In this document: positions 1-8,560 of the stretch, one piece after another
Position numbering within the stretch: the first letter of the stretch is position 1
Layout of the letters: each line of letters opens with the position of its first letter
Source of the DNA: Bacteroidota bacterium
GTDB lineage: Bacteria > Bacteroidota > Rhodothermia > Rhodothermales > JAAAOL01
Direction: 5' to 3'
NCBI GenBank assembly: GCA_009908885.1
Contig: JAAAOL010000092.1
Coordinates: 1-9,909 of the forward strand
Length of the DNA stretch: 9,909 bases
Program-made: the position numbers and the translations under genes
Notes under the pieces: generated by a model
What the model was told of the DNA's origin: nothing
Seen by the model: only the letters and a program-made list of their open reading frames with translations
Database searches by the model: none

Positions 1-2
1 AG

Positions 3-189
3 CAGGACAATCCGCTGGTCTACGTCAACCAGGGCTTTCTGGACCTGACGGGATACACCCGCGACGAACTGATCGGCCGCAATTGCCGCCTCTTGCAGCG
101 CCGGCCCGATGGCACCTACGACCAGAACCAGGACCACCTGGACCGGCTACGCGAGGCCATTCGGAACGGAGAATTCGCCAAGGCCCGCC
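3..189 (+). pseudogene. LOV-type PAS domain fragment, N-terminal part of a broken hybrid histidine kinase
   Basis: Reading from base 3, the translation begins with a PAS core (residues about 1-30, including NPLVYVNQGFLDLTGY) followed by GRNCRLLQ. That is the LOV signature GxNCRFLQ, whose cysteine (codon 84-86) forms the light-induced flavin adduct in this family. It continues through a D/Q-rich loop into HLDRLREAIRNGE, as LOV domains do, then loses similarity near 172-189. The second half of the LOV core, including the strands with the flavin-binding Asn and Gln residues, is absent. The kinase part that should follow is in another frame from about base 187. The start lies upstream of the window. 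I infer a remnant of a blue-light sensor kinase; an assembly collapse would look the same. LOV assignment is firm, pseudogene status likely. Confidence 0.72.
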
Positions 190-834
190 AGCGACACGGG
201 CATCGGCATCGACGAGGCCTTCCTGCCGCGCCTCTTCGACGAGTTTCAGCAAGAGTCCACCGGCACGGCGCGCAGCCACGAAGGCAGCGGCCTGGGCCTC
301 TCCATCGTCCGCCGCCTCGTCGAGCTGATGGACGGCACGATCGCCGTCGAGAGCCCGGACGCAGGCGGTACGACCATCACCATCACCCTGCCGCGCGCGC
401 TGGACGGCGGCGACGCGCCCGAGGCGCCCGAATCGCCCACCGCGTCCCCCACGGCCGACACGGAACAGCTCCTGGTGGTGGAAGACAACGACGAGACCCG
501 CATCGTACTGGAGGATATGCTGGATGAAGACGGCTACGCGGTGGACCTCGTGACCGACGCCGAAGCGGCCTGCGCCCGGGCGCAGGCGGCGACCTACGAC
601 CTCGTCCTGCTCGACATCCATCTCGGCAGCGGGCCCAGCGGCGGCGACCTGCTGCACGCCCTTCGCCAGTACCCGGACTACGATGCCACGCCCATCGTGG
701 CCCTCACCGCCCACGTCCTCCCGGGCGACGAGCAACACTTCCTGGACCAGGGCTTCGACGGCTACATCAGCAAGCCCTTCACGCTGGAGCAACTACGCCA
801 CGGCCTGGACCGCGCCCGGCGGCACGCGGGATAA
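109..834 (+). CDS. C-terminal part of hybrid sensor histidine kinase: HATPase_c end plus receiver domain
   Basis: This frame carries the last part of a GHKL ATPase domain: DTGIGI (residues 29-34, G1 box), FDEFQQ (43-48, F box) and GSGLGLSIVRRL (59-70, G2 box), ending at TITLPRAL. A Pro/Ala/Thr linker (about 99-118) leads to a complete CheY-like receiver at 120-241. It has the acidic pocket EDND (125-128), phospho-acceptor Asp169 in LLDIHLG, switch Thr200 and Lys222 in SKPF. No HisKA domain or N box precedes it. The ATG at 109 lies inside the out-of-frame LOV sequence, and residues 1-26 match no kinase, so homology really starts near base 187. The product, if made, could receive phosphate but could not act as a kinase alone. 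It is best read as the downstream half of the LOV hybrid kinase beginning before base 3. It converges on ppk1 across a 57-bp gap with no clear terminator. Confidence 0.75.
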   Translation: MAPTTRTRTTWTGYARPFGTENSPRPASDTGIGIDEAFLPRLFDEFQQESTGTARSHEGSGLGLSIVRRLVELMDGTIAVESPDAGGTTITITLPRALDGGDAPEAPESPTASPTADTEQLLVVEDNDETRIVLEDMLDEDGYAVDLVTDAEAACARAQAATYDLVLLDIHLGSGPSGGDLLHALRQYPDYDATPIVALTAHVLPGDEQHFLDQGFDGYISKPFTLEQLRHGLDRARRHAG

Positions 835-891
835 TGCCGGCTTCGCCAGGCGATGTCCGGATGGCTGAGAACGTGCTGCGTCCCTGATGCC

Positions 892-3129
<2,238 letters not shown>

Positions 3130-3215
3130 GCTGGCAACGTGGAATCGTGACGGGGACGTCGGCTCGGGTTCGAGACCTTGAATGAACGCCGCCCCACAGC
3201 GGATCCCGGCGCCCA

Positions 3216-3285
3216 GGGTTGGGGGTTTTGGGTTTTGGGTTTCGGGTTTTGGGTTGCGGGTTTCGGGTTTGGGGTTTGGGGTTGC
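3216..3285 (+). repeat. ten-unit GGGTTNN heptamer array between the SDR and ppk1 genes
   Basis: GGG triplets begin at 3216, 3223, 3230, 3237, 3244, 3251, 3258, 3265, 3272 and 3279, an exact 7-bp phase without slippage. All ten units start GGGTT; the last two bases vary (GG, TT, TT, TC, TT, GC, TC, TG, TG, GC). The array fulfils the simple G-quadruplex rule (G3 with 4-base loops). It ends 15 bp past the SDR stop codon and lies 86 bp upstream of the ppk1 start, so in a minus-strand transcript it would read as AACCC-type repeats. Function unknown. Confidence 0.93.
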
Positions 3286-3300
3286 GCCCTTCCTGTACTT

Positions 3301-4122
3301 CTACAAGAAGAAGTCCGGCATCAGGTCGGCGTCGGGATCCACGGCGTACTGGTCGAAGTCACTGACGCCCGCGCGGACCAGCACCTCGTCGTCCACGAAG
3401 AACTCGCCGGTGTAGTCCAGCGCCTCGCGGGTGAGGATCCAGTGCGCGGCGTCGGCCATGATGGCGGGCTGGCGTGAGGCGCGGATGGCCTCCTCCCCGC
3501 CCAGCAGGTTACGCACGGCGGCGGTGGCGATGGCGGTGCGGGGCCACAGCGCGTTGACGGCGATGCCGTCGGCCCGAAACTCTTCAGCCATGCCCAGCAC
3601 GCACATGCTCATGCCGTACTTGCTCATGGTGTACGCCACGTGGTTCTGGAACCAGCGCGCCTCCATGTTGAGCGGCGGCGCGAGGTTCAGGATATGCGGG
3701 TTCTCGGCCTCCTTGAGATGCGGAACGCACAGCTTGGAGCACAGGAACGTCCCCCGCACGTTGACCTTGTGCATCAGGTCGAACCGCCGCATAGGCGTCT
3801 CCTCGGTGCCCGCCAGGAAGATGGCGCTGGCGTTGTTGACCAGGATGTCGATCCCGCCGAACGCCTCGACGCCCGCGTCCACGGCGGCCTGCACCTGCTC
3901 CTCGAAGCGGATGTCGGTGCGGACGGCCAGCGCCTGCCCCCCGGCGGCGTCGATCTCCTCGGCGGCGGTGTAGATGGTGCCGGGCAGCTTCGGATGCGGC
4001 GTCACCGTCTTGGCGGCGATGACGACGTTGGCCCCGTCGCGGGCGGCGCGCAGGGCGATGGCCTTGCCGATGCCCCGGCTCGCTCCGGTGATAAACAGCG
4101 TCTTGCCGTGCAGTGTACTCAT
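3301..4122 (-). CDS. HSDL2-like short-chain dehydrogenase/reductase
   Basis: This is a Rossmann-fold SDR whose sequence closely follows the SDR part of human hydroxysteroid dehydrogenase-like protein 2: AAKT..PHPKLPGTIYTAAEEI, LVNNASAI, AYTMSKYGMSMCVLGMAEEF, NALWPRTAI and the ending PDFFL. The cofactor motif TGASRGIG is at 12-19, NNAS at 96-99, the structural Asn121 in NVRG, and Tyr164/Lys168 in YTMSK. The C-terminal SCP2 lipid-binding domain of animal HSDL2 is absent. In the loop before the active site it reads NLAPPLN, where I recall homologues with a Ser (N-[IL]-S-P-P); Ala148 is a possible loss. I chose the ATG at 4122, not 4167, because homology begins there and AGGG lies 6 bp upstream, the only Shine-Dalgarno-like site in the window. 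Physiological substrate unknown; a role in acyl-CoA metabolism is inferred from neighbours. The 216-bp gap upstream (4123-4338) shows no gene. Confidence 0.9.
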   Translation of the reverse strand: MSTLHGKTLFITGASRGIGKAIALRAARDGANVVIAAKTVTPHPKLPGTIYTAAEEIDAAGGQALAVRTDIRFEEQVQAAVDAGVEAFGGIDILVNNASAIFLAGTEETPMRRFDLMHKVNVRGTFLCSKLCVPHLKEAENPHILNLAPPLNMEARWFQNHVAYTMSKYGMSMCVLGMAEEFRADGIAVNALWPRTAIATAAVRNLLGGEEAIRASRQPAIMADAAHWILTREALDYTGEFFVDDEVLVRAGVSDFDQYAVDPDADLMPDFFL

Positions 4123-4338
4123 GGATCCCTCGGACGATGACGTGAGAGCGGCGACTCGCAGAAGCAAGGTAACGCCGACGTCGTTCCGCTTCCACTCCGG
4201 CGTACCCGTCGGCGTGAAGGCGACGAGGATCTGGATGCGATGGCCTCTGGCAAGAGCGGATAGACCATGGAGGATAGCAGACTACTTGCTGGGCCGAGCG
4301 CACTCTGCCATCCCCCAACCCGCTATCTCCCTCGCCCG

Positions 4339-5163
4339 TTACGTGCCCGAAAACTCCGGGTCGCGCTGCTGCATGAAGGCCATCACCGCCTCCGAGAGGT
4401 CGTCGGACAGCAGGAACGAGGTGTTCCAGAGCGCCACGTAGTCGAGTCCTTCCTCCACCGTTTGATCTTCTCCGGCGCGCAGCACGTGCTTGACGCCCTG
4501 CACCACGAGCGGCGAGTTGCTGGCGATCTCGTCGGCCATCGTGCGGGCGGCCTCCTGCACCGCCGAAGCGTCCGGAAACACGTCGTTCACCAGGCCAATG
4601 GCGCGCGCCCGTTCGGCGTCGATGTCCTTGCCCGTGTAGACCAGCTCGGCGACGTGGCCCTGCGCGATGATGCGGGGCAGCCGCTGGAGTGTGCCGAGGT
4701 CGGCGACGATGGCCATCTTGGTCTCGCGCACCGAAAAGACGGCGTCCGCAGCGGCGAGGCGCACGTCGCAGGCGGTGATGAGGTCGATGCCGCCCCCGAG
4801 GCAGTAGCCGTGCACCGCCGCGATGACCGGCACTTCGCAGTCGGCAACGGACGTGATGGCGGCCTGCATCTGCTGGATCTTGGCGTGCAGCCGTTGCCGC
4901 CGAACCGTCTCAGAGGCGGTGTCGTCCTGCTGGAAGAGCATCGGCCCCATCGCCTTCAGGTCGAGCCCGGCGGTGAAGGCCGGGCCCCGGGCCGCCAGGA
5001 TGACTGCGCGCACGTCGTCGGCCCCGGCGATGGCCTGCATGGCGCGGGGCAGGTCCGTCCAGAAATCGGGTCCCATGGCGTTGCGCTGATCGGGCCGATC
5101 CAGCCAGAGCGTGGCGACGGGGCCGTCGAGGTCGAGGGTGAGCACGTCGGAGGAAAAGGGCAT
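4339..5163 (-). CDS. crotonase family, delta3,5-delta2,4-dienoyl-CoA isomerase type (ECH1-like)
   Basis: The 274-residue protein has the crotonase fold signatures: the first oxyanion segment GPAFTAGLDL (60-69) and the second HGYCLGGGIDL (118-128). Catalytic positions match dienoyl-CoA isomerase rather than hydratase. Asp127 in GGGIDL, Glu147 in SVRETK and Asp155 in VADLGTLQRLP have the same spacing (20 and 8 residues) as Asp176, Glu196 and Asp204 of the rat enzyme. VADLGTLQRLPRII and VVQGVKHVL with LDYVALWN are also typical of this subfamily. The expected reaction is moving 3,5-diene to 2,4-diene acyl-CoA during oxidation of unsaturated fatty acids with odd-numbered double bonds. The start at 5163 agrees with the family N-terminus; no Shine-Dalgarno is present. 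It diverges from the next crotonase across 129 bp. A G-rich tract (4310-4338 on the minus strand) follows its stop. Database annotation may simply read enoyl-CoA hydratase/isomerase. Confidence 0.92.
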   Translation of the reverse strand: MPFSSDVLTLDLDGPVATLWLDRPDQRNAMGPDFWTDLPRAMQAIAGADDVRAVILAARGPAFTAGLDLKAMGPMLFQQDDTASETVRRQRLHAKIQQMQAAITSVADCEVPVIAAVHGYCLGGGIDLITACDVRLAAADAVFSVRETKMAIVADLGTLQRLPRIIAQGHVAELVYTGKDIDAERARAIGLVNDVFPDASAVQEAARTMADEIASNSPLVVQGVKHVLRAGEDQTVEEGLDYVALWNTSFLLSDDLSEAVMAFMQQRDPEFSGT

Positions 5164-5218
5164 GGCGTACGGGTGGTCGAGTGTTGAAGATGTGCGGGCC
5201 GACCGAGGCAGAAAACGC

Positions 5219-5247
5219 TTTCGAGTCTCGGCGGCTCCCGATATATT
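5219..5247 (+). promoter_or_regulatory. candidate promoter for the PaaG-like crotonase in the divergent region
   Basis: The 129-bp gap between the divergent crotonase genes is locally AT-rich. TATATT at 5242-5247 could be a -10 element, with a weak TTTCGA at 5219-5224 as -35 (17-bp spacer). Extended to TATATTGC it also resembles the Bacteroidota -7 box TAnnTTTG. The start codon is 46 bp downstream. The AT-rich core is nearly palindromic and could serve both directions. The T-rich run at 5287-5292 directly before the ATG is not a Shine-Dalgarno. Prediction by eye only. Confidence 0.35.
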
Positions 5248-5292
5248 GCATCATGCTGAACGGACGTTCAACCCGACTGTTGCCTCTTTTTT

Positions 5293-6093
5293 ATGAGCGA
5301 TGCCCTGCCGACGTTTGACACTGTGGTGCTGGAGCGCGATGACGCCGTCGCCACTCTCACGATGAACCGCCCGGAGCGCCGCAACGCGCTCAACCGTGAC
5401 CTGGAGCGCGACCTGATGGCGGCCCTGGAAACCGTACGCGACGATGACGCGGTCCGCGCCGTGGTGCTGACCGGCGCCGGAGCAGGCTTCTGCGCGGGGG
5501 CCGACCTAACCTCGTTCGCCGAGATGCCAAATCCGGACCAGGTTGAACATCACCTGATCAAGGTCTACGGCACGTTGGTGGACCTGCTGACGACGATGCC
5601 CAAGCCCATCCTCGCCGCCGTCAACGGGAGCGCCGCCGGGGCCGGGTGCTCGCTGGCGCTGGCGTGCGACCTGCGCGTTATGGCGGACGACGCGACGCTC
5701 TTGCAGGCCTTCAGCAACATCGCCCTCGTGCCCGACGCCGGGTCGACGTGGCTGCTGGCCCGGCAGGTGGGCTACAGCCGCGCCTACCAGATCGCCATCG
5801 AAGGCGACCGGATTCCGGCCGACCGCTGCCTCGACCTCGGCCTCACCAACAAGGTGGTCCCCCCCGATGATCTTCTCGGCGCCGCGCACGATTGGGCCCA
5901 CCGCCTCGCCGCGCGCCCCACGCTGGCCCTCGGCCTCACCAAGCAGGCCATGCACGCCGCCATGACCTCGTCGCTCCAGGAGGCCATCGCCCTGGAAGCG
6001 CGTCTCCAGAAGCAGTGCCTCCAGAGCGACGACTTCACCGAAGGCGTGATGGCGTTTATGCAAAAGCGCGACCCGTCCTTCACCGGCTCGTGA
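5293..6093 (+). CDS. crotonase family enoyl-CoA isomerase, PaaG-like
   Basis: This 266-residue crotonase resembles PaaG-type isomerases: GFCAGADL (65-72, first oxyanion segment), AVNGSAAGAGCSLALACD (109-126), LQAFSNIALVPDAGSTWLL (137-155) and the tail GVMAFMQKRDPSFTG. Asp148 in VPDAGSTW corresponds to the catalytic Asp of PaaG and of delta3-delta2-enoyl-CoA isomerases. The two glutamates of true enoyl-CoA hydratases are replaced (Ser120 and Ser141), so hydration is unlikely. The expected role is shifting a double bond in acyl-CoA, either in unsaturated fatty-acid oxidation or, as in PaaG, of an epoxyphenylacetyl-CoA/oxepin-CoA; no other phenylacetate genes are visible, which favours the former. 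The ATG at 5293 fits the family N-terminus; a pyrimidine tract but no Shine-Dalgarno precedes it. It heads the plus-strand group continuing with the SDR and two acyl-CoA dehydrogenases, though repeat arrays separate it from them. Confidence 0.93.
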   Translation: MSDALPTFDTVVLERDDAVATLTMNRPERRNALNRDLERDLMAALETVRDDDAVRAVVLTGAGAGFCAGADLTSFAEMPNPDQVEHHLIKVYGTLVDLLTTMPKPILAAVNGSAAGAGCSLALACDLRVMADDATLLQAFSNIALVPDAGSTWLLARQVGYSRAYQIAIEGDRIPADRCLDLGLTNKVVPPDDLLGAAHDWAHRLAARPTLALGLTKQAMHAAMTSSLQEAIALEARLQKQCLQSDDFTEGVMAFMQKRDPSFTGS

Positions 6094-6101
6094 ACGAGTA
6101 C

Positions 6102-6149
6102 GGGGGAGTGTGAGAGAGGGTGAATGGGAGAAAGGGTGAGTGGGAGCAC
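6102..6149 (+). repeat. G-rich octamer array (GGGNGANN type)
   Basis: After the crotonase stop there are about six 8-bp units, GGGGGAGT, GTGAGAGA, GGGTGAAT, GGGAGAAA, GGGTGAGT and GGGAGCAC, with GGG starts at exactly 6118, 6126, 6134 and 6142. The array is purine-rich and satisfies a loose G-quadruplex pattern on the plus strand. Its 3' end places GGGAG 8 bp upstream of the ATG of the following gene fragment. Bases 6130-6146 are a perfect inverted copy of 7217-7233. The same octamer type recurs at 6255-6288. Confidence 0.85.
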
Positions 6150-6154
6150 GTGGA

Positions 6155-6254
6155 ATGAACATCGAAACGCTCTATAACTACCTCGCCGCCAAGCCCGGCG
6201 CGACGGAGGACTTTCCCTTCGGCGAGGACACGCTCGTCATGAAGGTCCGGGGCA
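6155..6254 (+). pseudogene. truncated MmcQ/YjbR-like gene, N-terminal third only
   Basis: The ATG at 6155 opens a sequence reading MNIETLYNYLAAKPGATEDF, then PFGEDTLVMKVRG. This is the recognisable N-terminus of MmcQ/YjbR family proteins (usually about 110-120 residues, CyaY-like fold, DNA-binding suggested, function unclear). Similarity stops at about residue 33, where the family would continue with a K-M-F-A-L-type strand. Here the frame runs into a G-rich octamer array (6255-6288) and a 15-bp tandem repeat, and stays open to a stop at 6356-6358 as low-complexity sequence. The missing two-thirds, with the conserved H-x-N-K-x-H-W motif, is nowhere in the window. I infer a deletion or replacement by repeat DNA. 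The frame may still make a roughly 67-residue chimeric peptide. Family call is fairly secure for so short a piece. Confidence 0.68.
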
Positions 6255-6288
6255 GGGAGAATTGGGGAAAGGGAGAATGTGGGAGGGC
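6249..6288 (+). repeat. second G-rich octamer array, at the break point of the MmcQ/YjbR-like gene
   Basis: Units GGGAGAAT (6255), TGGGGAAA (6263), GGGAGAAT (6271) and, after a 2-bp slip, GGGAGGGC (6281) repeat the 8-bp pattern of the array at 6102, in the same orientation. With the GGGG at 6249-6252 the stretch satisfies the G3N1-7 quadruplex rule. It begins exactly where similarity of the preceding gene ends. Confidence 0.78.
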
Positions 6289-6301
6289 GAGAACACAACG
6301 A

Positions 6302-6346
6302 TCTGAACTTCGAACTCAACAATTTCGACCTCAACAATTTCGACCT
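6302..6346 (+). repeat. 15-bp tandem repeat, about three copies, just upstream of the DHRS4-like SDR
   Basis: CAACAATTTCGACCT occurs twice in direct succession (6317-6331 and 6332-6346), preceded by a diverged copy at 6302-6316 (9 of 15 bases the same). The second perfect copy ends 11 bp before the SDR start codon, so the repeat occupies the place of its ribosome-binding region. It is clearly less GC-rich than the coding sequence around it. No Shine-Dalgarno is present. Function unknown. Confidence 0.85.
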
Positions 6347-6357
6347 GTACGAACGTA

Positions 6358-7143
6358 ATGAACGGATTTACTGCCAACCTGACCGACAAAGTCGCCATCG
6401 TCACCGGCGCGTCGCGCGGCATCGGACGGGCCATCGCCGAGGCGTACGCGCAGGCCGGGGCGAAGGTCGTCCTCGCCAGCCGCACGCAGGAGACGCTCGA
6501 CGCCGTGGCCGACGCCATCGAGGCCGACGGCGGCACGGCGCTGCCTATCGCCACGCACACCGGCGATCCCGAAGCCGTCCAGGCCCTCGTCGCGCAGACC
6601 GTAGACACCTACGGCGGCGTCGACATCCTGGTCAACAACGCGGCGACGAACCCGCACTTCGGACCGATCATGACCTCCGAGGAGAGCCAGTGGGACAAGA
6701 CCTTCGAGGTCAACGTGAAGGGCTACTTCTTCACCGCGCAGGCGTGCGTGCCGCACATGCAGGCGCGCGGCGGCGGCAAGATCATCAACCTCGCCTCCGT
6801 GGCGGGCAAGACGCCACAGCCGGGCATGGGCGTCTACTGCGTGACCAAGGCGGGCGTGCTGATGCTGACCGAGGTGCTGGCGACGGAGCTGGCGGAGGCC
6901 AACATCCAGGTGAACGCCGTCGTGCCGGGCTTCGTCAAGACCAAGTTCAGCCGCGCCATCTGGGGCAACGAGCAGATCAACGAGGCCGTCCTCGATCTCA
7001 TCCCGCAGCATCGCATGGCCGCGCCCGAGGAGCTGACCGGCCTCGCCCTCTTCCTCGCCTCGTCCGCCTCCGACTTCGTCACCGGCGCCGACTTCGTCAT
7101 CGACGGCGGCCAACTCGTCCACACCCACGTGCCGATGGGGTAG
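6358..7143 (+). CDS. DHRS4-like short-chain dehydrogenase/reductase
   Basis: A classical 261-residue SDR with a complete catalytic tetrad: cofactor loop TGASRGIG (16-23), NNAATNP (93-99), Asn119 in NVKG, Ser147 in NLASVAG, and Tyr160/Lys164 in YCVTK. The C-terminal motif DFVTGADFVIDGGQL (239-253) is typical of the family. Arg42 after the second strand (LASRTQ) suggests NADP(H) preference, an inference. NNAATNP followed by FGP resembles the DHRS4 group of carbonyl/retinol reductases, but bacterial SDRs are often annotated only as SDR or glucose 1-dehydrogenase. Given the neighbours, it may act on hydroxyacyl- or ketoacyl-CoA. The ATG at 6358 matches the family N-terminus; a 15-bp tandem repeat ends 11 bp before it. 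Short-period arrays bound the gene on both sides. No truncation or odd residue is seen. Confidence 0.94.
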   Translation: MNGFTANLTDKVAIVTGASRGIGRAIAEAYAQAGAKVVLASRTQETLDAVADAIEADGGTALPIATHTGDPEAVQALVAQTVDTYGGVDILVNNAATNPHFGPIMTSEESQWDKTFEVNVKGYFFTAQACVPHMQARGGGKIINLASVAGKTPQPGMGVYCVTKAGVLMLTEVLATELAEANIQVNAVVPGFVKTKFSRAIWGNEQINEAVLDLIPQHRMAAPEELTGLALFLASSASDFVTGADFVIDGGQLVHTHVPMG

Positions 7144-7144
7144 G

Positions 7145-7172
7145 GCGTGATGCGTGATGCGTATTGCGTTGC
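7145..7172 (+). repeat. GCGTNNN heptamer array after the DHRS4-like SDR
   Basis: Four 7-bp units follow the stop codon at once: GCGTGAT (7145), GCGTGAT (7152), GCGTATT (7159) and GCGTTGC (7166). As in the array at 3216, the first bases are fixed (GCGT) and the remaining three vary. It passes directly into the C-rich octamer array. Confidence 0.75.
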
Positions 7173-7192
7173 TTCGCCCGAACCCTCAAACT

Positions 7193-7260
7193 CCCAAACA
7201 CCCACACTCCCACCCTCTCCCACTCACCCTTTCCCCCGCTCTCCCACACTCCCACTCCCA
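7193..7260 (+). repeat. C-rich octamer array before the first acyl-CoA dehydrogenase
   Basis: CCC triplets are phased by 8 bp at 7193, 7201 and 7209 and, after a 2-bp slip, at 7219, 7227, 7235, 7243 and 7251. Read on the minus strand it is the same GGG-octamer family as at 6102 and 6255, and 7217-7233 is an exact inverted copy of 6130-6146. It ends 4 bp before the acyl-CoA dehydrogenase start codon. A reading frame crosses it (His/Pro/Ser-rich, from 7154), but it is not part of the protein fold. Confidence 0.85.
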
Positions 7261-7264
7261 AAAC

Positions 7265-8470
<1,206 letters not shown>

Positions 8471-8500
8471 AGCATTCGCCGAAACACAACAGGGCCGGTC

Positions 8501-8514
8501 GATAGTAGATAGTA
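8501..8514 (+). repeat. two-unit GATAGTA heptamer repeat between the acyl-CoA dehydrogenases
   Basis: GATAGTA occurs twice in direct succession (8501-8507 and 8508-8514) in the otherwise GC-rich 90-bp gap. With two units this is weak by itself; it is listed because other gaps here also hold 7-bp arrays. No promoter or terminator is clear in the gap. Confidence 0.5.
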
Positions 8515-8560
8515 GGTGCCACCACTCTGACGCGCCCCAATCGCAGCCCGCTACGCCACC

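Larger units (their letters stand above)
6130..7233. repeat. 17-bp perfect inverted repeat pair (6130-6146 / 7217-7233) flanking the second SDR
   Basis: GAAAGGGTGAGTGGGAG at 6130-6146 is the exact reverse complement of CTCCCACTCACCCTTTC at 7217-7233; the match stops at both ends. The arms belong to octamer arrays of opposite orientation and enclose the MmcQ/YjbR-like fragment and the DHRS4-like gene, about 1.07 kb of spacer. Inverted arms could allow inversion of the enclosed segment or pairing of the two ends of a transcript; neither is shown. Coordinates span the outer arm ends. Confidence 0.8.

Noticed and set aside
836..851. Possible terminator hairpin between the kinase remnant and ppk1
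   Set aside because: The stem has mismatches near the loop and no T-run follows on either strand.
4123..4167. Longer start of the HSDL2-like SDR at 4167
   Set aside because: The 15 extra residues have no family similarity, and the ATG at 4122 has AGGG at a suitable distance and starts just before the conserved first strand.
4123..4338. Possible small gene in the 216-bp gap between the SDR and the ECH1-like gene
   Set aside because: Open frames exist on both strands, but none shows a recognisable motif, plausible start region or family similarity.
6279..7157. Plus-strand open frame with NNFDLNNFDL-type peptide repeat leading into Arg-rich sequence
   Set aside because: The repeat is the 15-bp tandem array read in one frame, and the rest is an out-of-frame reading of the SDR gene.
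3216..7260. CRISPR array or mobile element as explanation for the repeats
   Set aside because: Periods are 7-15 bp without unique spacers, and no transposase, integrase or Cas gene is present.
7154..7264. In-frame upstream extension of the first acyl-CoA dehydrogenase (37 extra residues, His/Pro/Ser-rich)
   Set aside because: It is encoded by the heptamer and C-rich octamer arrays, matches no dehydrogenase N-terminus, and the ATG at 7265 fits the family.
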